A stretch of 64,000 nucleotides of DNA from Streptomyces sp. NRRL S-340 (GTDB taxonomy: Bacteria; Actinomycetota; Actinomycetes; Streptomycetales; Streptomycetaceae): positions 62,001 through 126,000 of the forward strand of contig NZ_JOIY01000002.1 of NCBI RefSeq assembly GCF_000720185.1, read 5' to 3'. The position numbers were made by a program, and so were the translations under genes. Below the pieces are notes generated by a model. The model did not search any database and was not told the DNA's origin. It worked only from the letters and a program-made list of their open reading frames with translations. This document shows, piece after piece, positions 55,931 through 63,810 of this stretch (position 1 is its first letter; each line of letters opens with the position of its first letter).

Positions 55931-56959
55931 ATGGACGACGGGGACGACCGGGACGACGGCAACCGCTCCTACGGCCACAAGTCATTCAAACGTTCGAAGA
56001 GCCATTTCGCCGACCGGATCACCGCGGACGGACGGGACGGCCACCCGGTGGCGGCCGGGCGGTACCGGCTGGTGGTCAGCCGGGCGTGTCCCTGGGCGAG
56101 CCGGGCCCTGGTGTCACGGCGACTGCTCGGGCTGGAGGACGCGCTGTCGCTGGCCGTGGTCGACCCGGTCCAGGACGACCGCAGCTGGCGGTTCACCCTG
56201 GACCCCGGCGGCCGGGACCCGGTGCTCGGCATCCGCTACCTCAGCGAGGCCTACGACCGGCGGGAGACCGGCTACCCCGGCGGGGTGAGCGTCCCGGCGG
56301 TCGTCGACGTGTCCAGCGGCGAGCTGGTCACCAACGACTACCAGCAGATCACCCTCGACCTCGCCACCGAGTGGACGGCGCTGCACCGGCCCGGGGCGCC
56401 CGACCTGTATCCGCGGGCGCTGCGCGACGAGATCGACACGGTGGCGGCGCAGGTCTACGAGGACGTCAACAACGGCGTCTACCGGGCGGGTTTCGCCACC
56501 GGCCAGCAGGAGTACGAGACCGCGTGCGAGGGCGTGTTCCGCCGGCTGGAAGCGCTGGCTCAGCGGCTGGAGCGGCAGCGCTACCTCGTCGGCGACACGA
56601 TCACCGAGGCGGACATCCGGCTGTTCACCACGCTGGTGCGCTTCGACGCCGTGTACCACGGGCACTTCAAGTGCAACCGCTGGAAGCTGACGGAGAACCC
56701 GGTGCTGTGGGCGTACGCCCGCGACCTCTTCCAGACGCCGGGCTTCGGGGACACCGTCGACTTCGACCACATCAAGCGGCACTACTACCAGGTGCACACC
56801 GGCATCAATCCCACCGGCATCGTGCCCCTCGGGCCGGACCTGTCCGGCTGGCTGACGCCGCACCGGCGCGAGGAACTCGGCGGCCGGCCCTTCGGCGAGG
56901 GGACTCCGCCGGGACCTGTGCGCGACGCCGAACGGGTGCCGCCCCGGGGCAGGCCCTGA
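55931..56959 (+). CDS. glutathionyl-hydroquinone reductase-like (GST Xi class) protein
   Basis: This 342-residue Xi-class glutathione transferase has an N-terminal thioredoxin fold with the catalytic Cys in SRACPWASRA (C53), SVPAVVDVSSGELVTNDYQQ, and the C-terminal helical domain with VYEDVNNGVYRAGFATGQQE, RYLVGDTITEADIRLFTTLV, FKCNRWKLTENP and HYYQVHTGINPTGIVPLGP. In proteobacteria these enzymes reduce glutathionyl-hydroquinones. Actinobacteria use mycothiol, so a mycothionyl substrate is likely. GCAGGGAGGAACGGGC precedes ATG 55931. It is divergent from the CDF gene. Confidence 0.93.
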   Translation: MDDGDDRDDGNRSYGHKSFKRSKSHFADRITADGRDGHPVAAGRYRLVVSRACPWASRALVSRRLLGLEDALSLAVVDPVQDDRSWRFTLDPGGRDPVLGIRYLSEAYDRRETGYPGGVSVPAVVDVSSGELVTNDYQQITLDLATEWTALHRPGAPDLYPRALRDEIDTVAAQVYEDVNNGVYRAGFATGQQEYETACEGVFRRLEALAQRLERQRYLVGDTITEADIRLFTTLVRFDAVYHGHFKCNRWKLTENPVLWAYARDLFQTPGFGDTVDFDHIKRHYYQVHTGINPTGIVPLGPDLSGWLTPHRREELGGRPFGEGTPPGPVRDAERVPPRGRP

Positions 56960-57081
56960 CACCCCGGCGACGACGACGGCGGCGTCCGCGGGCGTCCCAC
57001 CCGCCGTACCCGCCCTGCCCCCCTTGACCGCACTGCCTGCCGCACCCGCCGTATCCGCTGTCCCTGCGAAGGAGGACCCAG

Positions 57082-57381
57082 GTGGCCAAGAAGAAGAACA
57101 AGCTCCCGCTCGTCTACCAGCCCGTCGGTTTCGTGCTCGGCTGGGCCGGCGGCGCGCTGGCCGGAAAGGCGTTCCGCACGACGTGGAAGGCCTTCCGGCA
57201 CGAGGACGACGCCCCGGACGCGCTCGACGAGGACCGCCGCTGGGGCGAGATCCTGCTCGCCGCCGCCGTGCAGGGCGCGCTGTTCGCCGTGGTGCGCAGC
57301 GCGGTGGACCGCGCGGGCGCGGCGGCCATCGCACGCTCGACCGGGGTCTGGCCCGCCAAGAGCGCGGACGGCCGCGACTGA
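57082..57381 (+). CDS. DUF4235 membrane protein
   Basis: This 99-residue protein has two hydrophobic segments (about 10-28, LVYQPVGFVLGWAGGALAG; and 54-72, EILLAAAVQGALFAVVRSA) with a basic N-terminus (MAKKKNKLP) and the DUF4235 pattern AGKAFRTTWKAFRHEDDAPD. DUF4235 proteins are common in actinobacteria and have no known role. GAAGGAGGACCCAG precedes GTG 57082. It lies 122 bp after the GST gene and may be co-transcribed with it. Confidence 0.88.
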   Translation: MAKKKNKLPLVYQPVGFVLGWAGGALAGKAFRTTWKAFRHEDDAPDALDEDRRWGEILLAAAVQGALFAVVRSAVDRAGAAAIARSTGVWPAKSADGRD

Positions 57382-57495
57382 CCCGAGCGGCCGGGACCGG
57401 GGCCCGGGCGGCAGTGGCTGACCCGAACACCCGGGTCCGACGCGGACGGCGGGGACACCGCGCCCCGCCGTCTCGCCCGCCGCCCCCGCCTGCCG

Positions 57496-57536
57496 CCCCC
57501 TGCGGGTCCGGGCCCCGCTCCCGGACCCGCAGGGGG
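57496..57536. terminator. bidirectional terminator between DUF4235 and TetR genes
   Basis: A perfect 17-bp stem, CCCCCTGCGGGTCCGGG with CCCGGACCCGCAGGGGG, and a 7-base loop lie 1 bp past the end of the converging TetR gene. Confidence 0.9.
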
Positions 57537-57537
57537 C

Positions 57538-58257
57538 TCAGTCGTCTCCTGCGGCGCGGATCTCCTCCAGGCGCGCCGCCGCCGCGTCCAGCAGGAGGTC
57601 CAGCGCGGCCGGGTACGCGCTGCGGCCCATGTCGGTGACCAGGTGGCGGGCGGTGGCGGCGATGTGCGGGTGCGTGCCGGCGGGCAGGCGGGCGTACGTG
57701 GCCCGCCACACGGTGTCCTCCGCCTCGCGCGCGGCCCGGGGCAGTGCGCTGCTCGCGGAGTCCAGCGCGCCGAAGGCCAGCGCCTGGTCGACGTAGGCGT
57801 GGTAGACGCGGACGGCCTCCTCGTCGGGGAAGCCCGCGCCGCGCAGCACGCCGAGGATGGACTCCACGGTCCGGATCTCGTGGACCCGGCCGGTGACCCG
57901 GTAGGAGCCGAGGACGGCGGCCCGGGGGTGGGCGAGGGCCCCGGCGTGCATGCGCAGCCCGAGTTCCCGCAGGTCGTGACGCCACTCGCCGGTGGGACGC
58001 CAGGCGCGCAGCGAGCGGCCGATGAGTTCGTCGGCGATGGCGAGCATCAGGTCGTCGGTGTGGCGGAAGTAGCGGTACAGCGAGCTGGGGTCCGCGCCCA
58101 GGGCGCGGCCGAGGCGGCGCACCGACAGGGCGTCGGCGCCGTGTTCCTCGATCAGCCGCAGCGCGGTGGCGACGATGAGTTCCTCGGACAGGACGACACC
58201 CTGCTTGGTGGGGCGTCTGCGCCGGCGTGCGGCGGGCGGGACGACGCGTTCGCTCAT
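57538..58257 (-). CDS. TetR-family transcriptional regulator
   Basis: This 239-residue one-component regulator has the HTH at residues about 22-65 (LSEELIVATALRLIEEHGAD, ALSVRRLGRALGADPSSLYR, YFRHTDDLMLAIADEL). The C-terminal ligand domain is of the TetR_C type. It is divergent from an amidohydrolase gene across a 196-bp gap containing a CAAC-N3-GTTG palindrome. That is the normal arrangement for a repressor of the neighbouring enzyme gene. The start is ATG 58257. Confidence 0.92.
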   Translation of the reverse strand: MSERVVPPAARRRRRPTKQGVVLSEELIVATALRLIEEHGADALSVRRLGRALGADPSSLYRYFRHTDDLMLAIADELIGRSLRAWRPTGEWRHDLRELGLRMHAGALAHPRAAVLGSYRVTGRVHEIRTVESILGVLRGAGFPDEEAVRVYHAYVDQALAFGALDSASSALPRAAREAEDTVWRATYARLPAGTHPHIAATARHLVTDMGRSAYPAALDLLLDAAAARLEEIRAAGDD

Positions 58258-58353
58258 CGGGACCTCCGCTGCCTTCCGGTGGTGCTGTGCGCTGTGCCTT
58301 CTCCGCCTCCGGGGCCTCCGGTGCCTTCGGGGCGGGCTCGGGAGGCACCTTAT

Positions 58354-58368
58354 GACAACACCGTTGAC
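58354..58368. promoter_or_regulatory. candidate TetR operator and promoter of the amidohydrolase gene
   Basis: GACAACACCGTTGAC (58354-58368) is an imperfect palindrome with the inner CAAC-N3-GTTG perfectly paired. It overlaps TTGACC (58364-58369), which with TTTCAT about 18 bp downstream could be the promoter. A repressor bound here would block RNA polymerase. Confidence 0.45.
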
Positions 58369-58453
58369 CTGTCGTGAGGGCCGGCAGTTTCATGTGCGTG
58401 CACCGGGGCCGGCAGGGCTCCTCCCTACGGGCCGCGCTCAAGGAAAGGCACCC

Positions 58454-60079
58454 ATGCACGCAGATCTCCTCTTCACCGGTGGTCCCGTCCTCACCCCGGC
58501 CGGCCGCACCGCGAGCGCGGTGGCCGTCACCGGCGACCGCATCACCGCCGTCGGGCACGACGAGGTTCGGGAGCTGGCCGGGCCGCGCACCGAGGTCGTC
58601 GAGCTGGCCGGGCGGCTGCTGCTGCCCGGTTTCCAGGACGCCCACGTCCATCCGGTGCCGGCCGGGAGGGAACTGGCCCAGTGCGACCTGACGGGGGCAC
58701 TGACCGCCGAGGAGACCGTGGCCCGCGTGCGCGCCTACGCCGAGGCCCACCCGGAGCGGGAGTGGATCCTGGGCGGCGGCTGGTCGATGGAGGCCTTCGA
58801 GGGCGGCACGCCGGCCAAGGAGCTGCTGGACGCCGTGGTGCCCGACCGGCCGGTCTACCTGCCCAACCGCGACCACCACGGCGCCTGGGTCAACAGCCGT
58901 GCCCTCGCCCTGGCCGGGCTCACCCGCGGCACGCCGGACCCGGCGGACGGGCGGATCGAGCGCGACGCCCGGGGCGAGCCGAGCGGCACGCTCCAGGAGG
59001 GCGCGATGCAGCTGGTCGGCCGCCACGTGCCGCCCGCCGGCCCCGCCGACCGGCTGGCCGCCCTGCTGCACGCGCAGCGCCGTCTGCACGCGCTCGGCAT
59101 CACCGCCTGGCAGGACGCGCTCGTCGGGGACTTCCTGGGCATGGAGGACCCCTCCCAGGCGTACCTGACCGCCGCCCGGGACGGCTCGCTCACCGCGCGT
59201 GTGCGCGGCGCCCTGTGGTGGGACCGGGGGCGCGGTCCCGAGCAGATCCCCGAACTGGTCGAGAAGCGGGCCGCGCTGAGCCACGGCCGGTTCCGGGCCG
59301 GGAGTGTGAAGCTGATGCTGGACGGGGTCGCGGAGAACGGGACGGCGGCGCTCCTGGAGCCGTACCTGGACCGCTGCGGCTGCGCCACCGCCAACCGGGG
59401 CACCCGGTTCATCGACCCCGGCCGCCTTGCGGAGTACGTCACCGCGCTGGACGCCCTCGGTTTCCAGTGCCACTTCCACGCGCTGGGCGACGGGGCGGTG
59501 CGGGACGCGCTGGACGCCGTGGAGGCCGCGCGCGCGGCGAACGGGCCGAGCGACACCCGCCCGCACCTGGCGCACCTTCAGGTGGTGCACCCCGACGACG
59601 TCCCCCGGTTCGCCCGGCTGGGCGCGACGGCCAACATCCAGCCACTGTGGGCCGCGCACGAACCGCAGATGGACGAGCTGACGATCCCCTTCCTCGGCGC
59701 CGAACGGGCCGCGTGGCAGTACCCGTTCGGGGCGCTGCTGCGGGCCGGGGCGGCGCTGGCCGCGGGCAGTGACTGGCCGGTCAGCAGCCCCGACCCGCTC
59801 CAGGGCATCCACGTGGCGGTCAACCGGCGGGAGCCCGGCAGCCGGGCGCCGGTGTTCCTGCCCGCCGAGCGCATCGGCCTGGCGGAGGCGGTCAGGGCCT
59901 ACACGGCGGGCTCGGCCCGGGTGAACCACCTGGACGACACGGGCGAGGTGCGCGAGGGGGCGCTCGCGGACCTGGTGGTGCTGGACCGTGACCCGTTCGC
60001 CGGTGCGCCGGAGGAGATCGCGGACACGAAGGTGCGGGAGACGTACGTGGGCGGGGTGCGGGTGTTCGCCGCCGAGTGA
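58454..60079 (+). CDS. YtcJ/NfdA-like metal-dependent amidohydrolase
   Basis: This is a 541-residue amidohydrolase-superfamily enzyme. The metal site includes the His-x-His in GFQDAHVHPVP near residue 65, RDHHGAWVN near 140, a HFHALGD His near 340, LAHLQVVHPDD near 372 and the Asp in AAGSDWPVSSPDPLQGIH near 440. The family contains N-substituted formamide deformylase and many enzymes of unknown substrate. AAGGAAAGGC precedes ATG 58454. It is divergent from TetR, its likely regulator. Confidence 0.9.
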   Translation: MHADLLFTGGPVLTPAGRTASAVAVTGDRITAVGHDEVRELAGPRTEVVELAGRLLLPGFQDAHVHPVPAGRELAQCDLTGALTAEETVARVRAYAEAHPEREWILGGGWSMEAFEGGTPAKELLDAVVPDRPVYLPNRDHHGAWVNSRALALAGLTRGTPDPADGRIERDARGEPSGTLQEGAMQLVGRHVPPAGPADRLAALLHAQRRLHALGITAWQDALVGDFLGMEDPSQAYLTAARDGSLTARVRGALWWDRGRGPEQIPELVEKRAALSHGRFRAGSVKLMLDGVAENGTAALLEPYLDRCGCATANRGTRFIDPGRLAEYVTALDALGFQCHFHALGDGAVRDALDAVEAARAANGPSDTRPHLAHLQVVHPDDVPRFARLGATANIQPLWAAHEPQMDELTIPFLGAERAAWQYPFGALLRAGAALAAGSDWPVSSPDPLQGIHVAVNRREPGSRAPVFLPAERIGLAEAVRAYTAGSARVNHLDDTGEVREGALADLVVLDRDPFAGAPEEIADTKVRETYVGGVRVFAAE

Positions 60080-60241
60080 GGCGGAGCCCCGCCGGGAGGC
60101 CAACGGCAATTCACAGACATATGTCAATCGAACATGCTGGAATTCACTCCAACGAGGGTAACTTGCAGGACGAGGGCGGGCAGTGCGCTCCCTGAGCGCG
60201 CCCCCGCCGCAGCGAACCCACCGGTTGGAGGCGAAGTCGTC

Positions 60242-60661
60242 GTGGCGAACGCACCCGCACCCGCGCCACCCGCCCGGCAGCTGCGCCTCCGCAGGCACCG
60301 CGGGTACACCGTGCTGGAGCTCCACGGGGAGATCGACATCGCCTCCGCCATGCGGATCCTGCCGCGCCTGGACCGGGTCACCGCCCGGCCGGGGGCGCGG
60401 GTGGTGATCGACCTGAGCGCAGTGGAGTTCTTCGACTGCTCCGGGCTGCGCCTGCTGCACCGGGCCCGGATCCGCGTCCTCGGCCAGGGCGGGGAACTGC
60501 TGCTGGTGTGCACGCACCCGCTGACCCTGCGGGTGCTCGCCGTCACCGGCCTGTCCCGGCACCTGCCCCCGCGGCCGACCCTGGACGCCGCCGTGGACGC
60601 CGCCCCCGCCCGGCCGCAGGCCCGCTCTACTCGTCCCGCGGCGCGTCGAAGAGCGCGCTGA
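60242..60661 (+). CDS. STAS-domain anti-sigma factor antagonist
   Basis: This 139-residue SpoIIAA/RsbV-like protein has the STAS domain at residues about 20-110 (YTVLELHGEIDIASAMRILP, VVIDLSAVEFFDCSGLRLLH) with the phosphorylatable Ser in DCSGL. It is the type of substrate that SpoIIE-like phosphatases act on. GTG 60242 follows GGAGG by 10 bp; an upstream ATG at 60134 in the same frame would add an arginine-rich stretch without domain homology. No anti-sigma kinase or sigma factor is adjacent. The last 35 bp overlap the 3' end of the converging PRPP synthetase gene. Confidence 0.85.
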   Translation: MANAPAPAPPARQLRLRRHRGYTVLELHGEIDIASAMRILPRLDRVTARPGARVVIDLSAVEFFDCSGLRLLHRARIRVLGQGGELLLVCTHPLTLRVLAVTGLSRHLPPRPTLDAAVDAAPARPQARSTRPAARRRAR

Positions 60662-61598
60662 CCGACTCCCCGTTGTGGATCCGGCGCACCGCCTCGGCGA
60701 GCGCGGGGGCGATGGACAGCACCCGCAGCTTGTCCCCGTGGGCCCGGTACTCCGCGTGGTCCTCCAGCGGCACCGGGACGGTGTTGGTGCACACGATCTC
60801 CAGCACGTCGCTCTGCTCGGTGAGCCGTTTCAGGGCGCCGGCCGCGAACAGGCCGTGCGTGCAGGCGATCCGGATCGAGCGCGGCCCCGACTCGCGCAGC
60901 CGGTCCAGGAGTTCCAGCACCGTGCTGCCCTTGGCGATCTCGTCGTCCAGCACGATCACGTCCCGCCCGGCGACATCGCCGATGACCGAGCTGATCGTCA
61001 CCCGGTCGTCGGCGTAGCGCTGCTTGGCGCCCGCGGCCACCTGGGCACCGATCATCCGGGCGAAGGCGGCGGCCTCCTTGGCGTTGCCGAGGTCGGGCGA
61101 GACGACCGTGGTGCGGGTCAGGTCGTACTGCCTGAAGTGCGCGGCCAGTTCGCGCAGGGCGTGCAGGTGGTCGACCGGCACCGTGAAGAAGCCGTGCACC
61201 TGCGGCGCGTGCAGCGTCATCGCCAGGACCCGGCTCGCGCCCGCCGCGACCAGCAGATCGGCCACCAGCCGCCCGCCCAGGGAGATGCGCGGGGCGTCCT
61301 TCTTGTCGGAGCGGGCGTAGGAGTAGTGCGGCATGACGACGGTGATGCGCCCGGCGGAGGCGCCGCGCGCCGCGTCGCACATCAGCAGCAGCTCCACCAG
61401 GTGCTCCTGCACCGGTTTGACCAGGGGCTGGATCAGGAACACGTCCCGTTCCCGGCAGTTGGCCTGCAACTGCACCTCCAGGCAGTCGTTGGCGAACCGG
61501 CTGACCCGGGTGGGGCTGAGCGGCACACCCAGGTGCGCGCAGACCTCCGCCGCCAGGTCGGGATGGGCACTGCCGCTGAACACCGCGATGTCTCGCAC
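60627..61598 (-). CDS. prs: ribose-phosphate pyrophosphokinase paralogue
   Basis: This 323-residue enzyme is of the PRPP synthetase family (ATP + ribose 5-phosphate to PRPP). Family features are FSGSAHPDLAAEVCAHLG, LEVQLQANCRERDVFLIQPL, the flexible loop YSYARSDKKDAPRISLGGRL, the ribose-binding TLHAPQVHGFFTVPVDHLHA and VVSPDLGNAKEA. The PRPP-binding loop reads VIVLDDEIAKGSTV, where housekeeping enzymes have VDDMIDTGGT. This and the altered flexible loop mark it as a divergent paralogue, not the housekeeping enzyme. It lies 64 bp downstream of the antiporter subunit D gene on the same strand. Confidence 0.9.
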   Translation of the reverse strand: MRDIAVFSGSAHPDLAAEVCAHLGVPLSPTRVSRFANDCLEVQLQANCRERDVFLIQPLVKPVQEHLVELLLMCDAARGASAGRITVVMPHYSYARSDKKDAPRISLGGRLVADLLVAAGASRVLAMTLHAPQVHGFFTVPVDHLHALRELAAHFRQYDLTRTTVVSPDLGNAKEAAAFARMIGAQVAAGAKQRYADDRVTISSVIGDVAGRDVIVLDDEIAKGSTVLELLDRLRESGPRSIRIACTHGLFAAGALKRLTEQSDVLEIVCTNTVPVPLEDHAEYRAHGDKLRVLSIAPALAEAVRRIHNGESVSALFDAPRDE

Positions 61599-61662
61599 GA
61601 TCCGCTCCTCGCATGATCATTCCGGACTGCCGGGGCTCATGCTACTGACCGGGCGGGAGGGG

Positions 61663-63444
61663 TCACCCCAGGACGCCGGGCAGGGCCAGCGCACCGAGCA
61701 GCGCGGCCCCGACCAGCAGCCAGGCCACGTAGTCGCCGACGTGCCCCGACTGCAGGCGCCGCAGCGGCAGCGCCCAGTCCGGTGCGGCCAGCAGCCCCGG
61801 GCGGGCCACGGCCACCGCGGCGAGCGCGACCGCCAGCAGGGTGGACAGCAGGTCCAGCAGGACACCGCTCGCCGTCCACCGCACCGAGGAGAACACCCCC
61901 CAGGTCCCGGCCTCGTCGACGGCGTGCCCCACCCGGCCGGCGAAGCCGGGGACCGCGCCGACGGCGAGCGCCGCGGCGAGCAGCACGGCCGGGACCGTGC
62001 GCATGGTCATCGGGACCTCGTCCAGCCGCTGCCTGGTCTCCGGCTCCTCACCGGAGCCGGACGTCTCGTCCTCGTCGCGTTCACCGCCGTCCCGCCCCTC
62101 GGGCCGGGGTCCGAGCCCGAGGAAGACCCGGACGGCGACGCGCAGCACCGCTCCCCCGGTGAGGGCGGAGGCCGCGACGTAGAGCACGGTGAGCGGGCCG
62201 CCGACGGCCTCCTCGCTCACCGCCTTGCCGAGGCCGGTGCCGAACGGCGGCAGCCCGGCCAGGGCCAGCGCCCCCACGGCGAACATGATCCCGACACCGC
62301 GCAGGCGCCGGGCGCGGCCGTGCAGGTAGAACTCGTCGACGCTGCCGTAGCGGTCGAGCAGGATGCCCGCGCAGGCGAACAGTGCGGCCTTCACACCGCC
62401 GTGGGCGAGGACGTACAGCGCGGTGCCGTCGTCCGCCCCGGCCTTCAGTACGCCGATGCCGATCAGGAACAGGCCGGTGTGGGAGATGGTGGAGAAGGCG
62501 AGCAGTCGCTTGATGTGCCGCTGGTACCAGCACATGACCGAGCCGACGGCCGCGGTCAGCACGCCGAGCACCACCAGCGCCCGCGTCGCGTCGGCGGCGG
62601 GGACGCCGCCCGGCCCGGAGAAGACGGTGCCGTACACCCGCCAGACGCCGTAGACGCCGAGTTCCACCATCACCCCCGACAGCAGCATGCACACGGGGGT
62701 GGGCGCGACGGCGTGCGCGTCCGGCAGCCAGAACTGGAAGGGCACGGCGGCGGCCTTCACCAGCAGGCCGGTCAGGAACAGCACGAAACCGGCCAGGGCC
62801 AGCGCGTCGGGGCCGTGGTGCCCGGCGGCGGCGTCCAGTCCCCGTCCGATCTTCGCCATGGCCAGTTCGCCGGTGCGGGCGTAGAGCAGGGCGATGCCCA
62901 TGAGCATGAAGTAGGCGCCGAGCGAGTTGACGACGCCGAAGGTGAGGCCGCCCTGCACGGCCTTGGCCTCGTCGATGCGGTATCCGGTCAGCGCGTACGC
63001 GACGACGCTCATCAGCTCGAAGAACACGAAGGCGTTGAACAGGTCGGCGGCGATCGCGAACCCGCACATGCCGCCCTGGAAGAGCAGCATCAGCGCGGGG
63101 AAGGAACCGGCGTGACCGCGCGGCGGCTCGTCGAAGTAGTGCCAGGAGTACGCCAGCGCGGCGAGCGTGAGCAGCGAGACGAGTGCCGCCATGCCGAGGC
63201 TCGCGCCGTCCCCGGTCACGACGATGCCGACGCTCTCGCCGCCCACCGGGAACCAGCCGCCCACCCACTCCGTGAGCGGCGGCGAGGAGCCGGCGAGCAG
63301 CCAGATCGCCAGCGCGGCGGTGCCGGCGCAGACCAGGGAGGCGAACGCCTCGGCGGCGGGGCGGGGCAGACGGCGCCCGCCGGCGACGAGGAGGGCCGCG
63401 CCCAGCAGCGGGACGGCGGGCAGCAGCGGCAGCAGACGGAGCAT
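61663..63444 (-). CDS. mnhD: Mrp-type antiporter/complex I-like subunit D (proton-conducting membrane transporter)
   Basis: This 593-residue membrane protein with about 14 helices is homologous to MrpD/NuoM/NuoL. Key residues are in AADLFNAFVFFELMSVVAYA (the conserved Glu of helix 5), FLTGLLVKAAAVPFQFWLPDAHAVAPTPV (helix 7 Lys and the HAxAPT motif) and RHIKRLLAFSTISHTGLFLI (helix 8 Lys). An acidic loop (EGRDGGERDEDETSGSGEEP) precedes the last helices. ATG 63444 overlaps the stop of the subunit C gene (ATGA). It is the last antiporter gene here; subunits E-G do not follow. Confidence 0.9.
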   Translation of the reverse strand: MLRLLPLLPAVPLLGAALLVAGGRRLPRPAAEAFASLVCAGTAALAIWLLAGSSPPLTEWVGGWFPVGGESVGIVVTGDGASLGMAALVSLLTLAALAYSWHYFDEPPRGHAGSFPALMLLFQGGMCGFAIAADLFNAFVFFELMSVVAYALTGYRIDEAKAVQGGLTFGVVNSLGAYFMLMGIALLYARTGELAMAKIGRGLDAAAGHHGPDALALAGFVLFLTGLLVKAAAVPFQFWLPDAHAVAPTPVCMLLSGVMVELGVYGVWRVYGTVFSGPGGVPAADATRALVVLGVLTAAVGSVMCWYQRHIKRLLAFSTISHTGLFLIGIGVLKAGADDGTALYVLAHGGVKAALFACAGILLDRYGSVDEFYLHGRARRLRGVGIMFAVGALALAGLPPFGTGLGKAVSEEAVGGPLTVLYVAASALTGGAVLRVAVRVFLGLGPRPEGRDGGERDEDETSGSGEEPETRQRLDEVPMTMRTVPAVLLAAALAVGAVPGFAGRVGHAVDEAGTWGVFSSVRWTASGVLLDLLSTLLAVALAAVAVARPGLLAAPDWALPLRRLQSGHVGDYVAWLLVGAALLGALALPGVLG

Positions 63445-63803
63445 CAGCCGCGCAGCTCCCTCAGCTCGTCGGGGTCCACCGTGCCGTGCCGCTTGGAGAT
63501 CTGCACCGTCAGCGCGAGCAGCAGCGCGGTGACCGTGGCGCCGACGACGATGTCGGTCAGCGTGAGCGCCTGCACCAGGGGGTCCACCACGGGCCGCGAG
63601 CCGGGCGCGATGTCGGAGAAGACGGGCGCGGTGCCGCCGTCGCGGTACCCGACCGCCAGCAGCAGGATGTACGTCGCCGACTGGCACACGGCCAGGCAGC
63701 CCACGGCGTGGATCAGGTTCCGGCTGGTGGCCAGCCCGTAGCAGCCGACCAGGAACACGTAGGCGGCCACCAGGTACGGAAGGACGTGCATGACGTCGCT
63801 CAC
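63444..63803 (-). CDS. mnhC: Mrp antiporter subunit C (NuoK-like)
   Basis: This 119-residue protein has three membrane helices (about 5-22, 30-52 and 80-102), homologous to MrpC/NuoK. VLPYLVAAYVFLVGCYGLAT starts it and VVDPLVQALTLTDIVVGATV is the highly conserved third-helix region. The basic tail (QISKRHGTVDPDELRELRG) is cytoplasmic. GTG 63803 lies 7 bp after the stop of subunit B, and its own stop overlaps subunit D. Confidence 0.92.
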   Translation of the reverse strand: MSDVMHVLPYLVAAYVFLVGCYGLATSRNLIHAVGCLAVCQSATYILLLAVGYRDGGTAPVFSDIAPGSRPVVDPLVQALTLTDIVVGATVTALLLALTVQISKRHGTVDPDELRELRG

Positions 63804-63810
63804 GGCGCGC

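Noticed and set aside
60134..60241. ATG 60134 as start of the STAS protein
   Set aside because: The extra 36 residues show no conserved structure, and GTG 60242 has a well placed GGAGG.
56114..60562. A 1482-codon minus-strand open frame spanning several genes
   Set aside because: It covers the GST, DUF4235, TetR and amidohydrolase genes antisense or out of frame, with no recognisable protein sequence.
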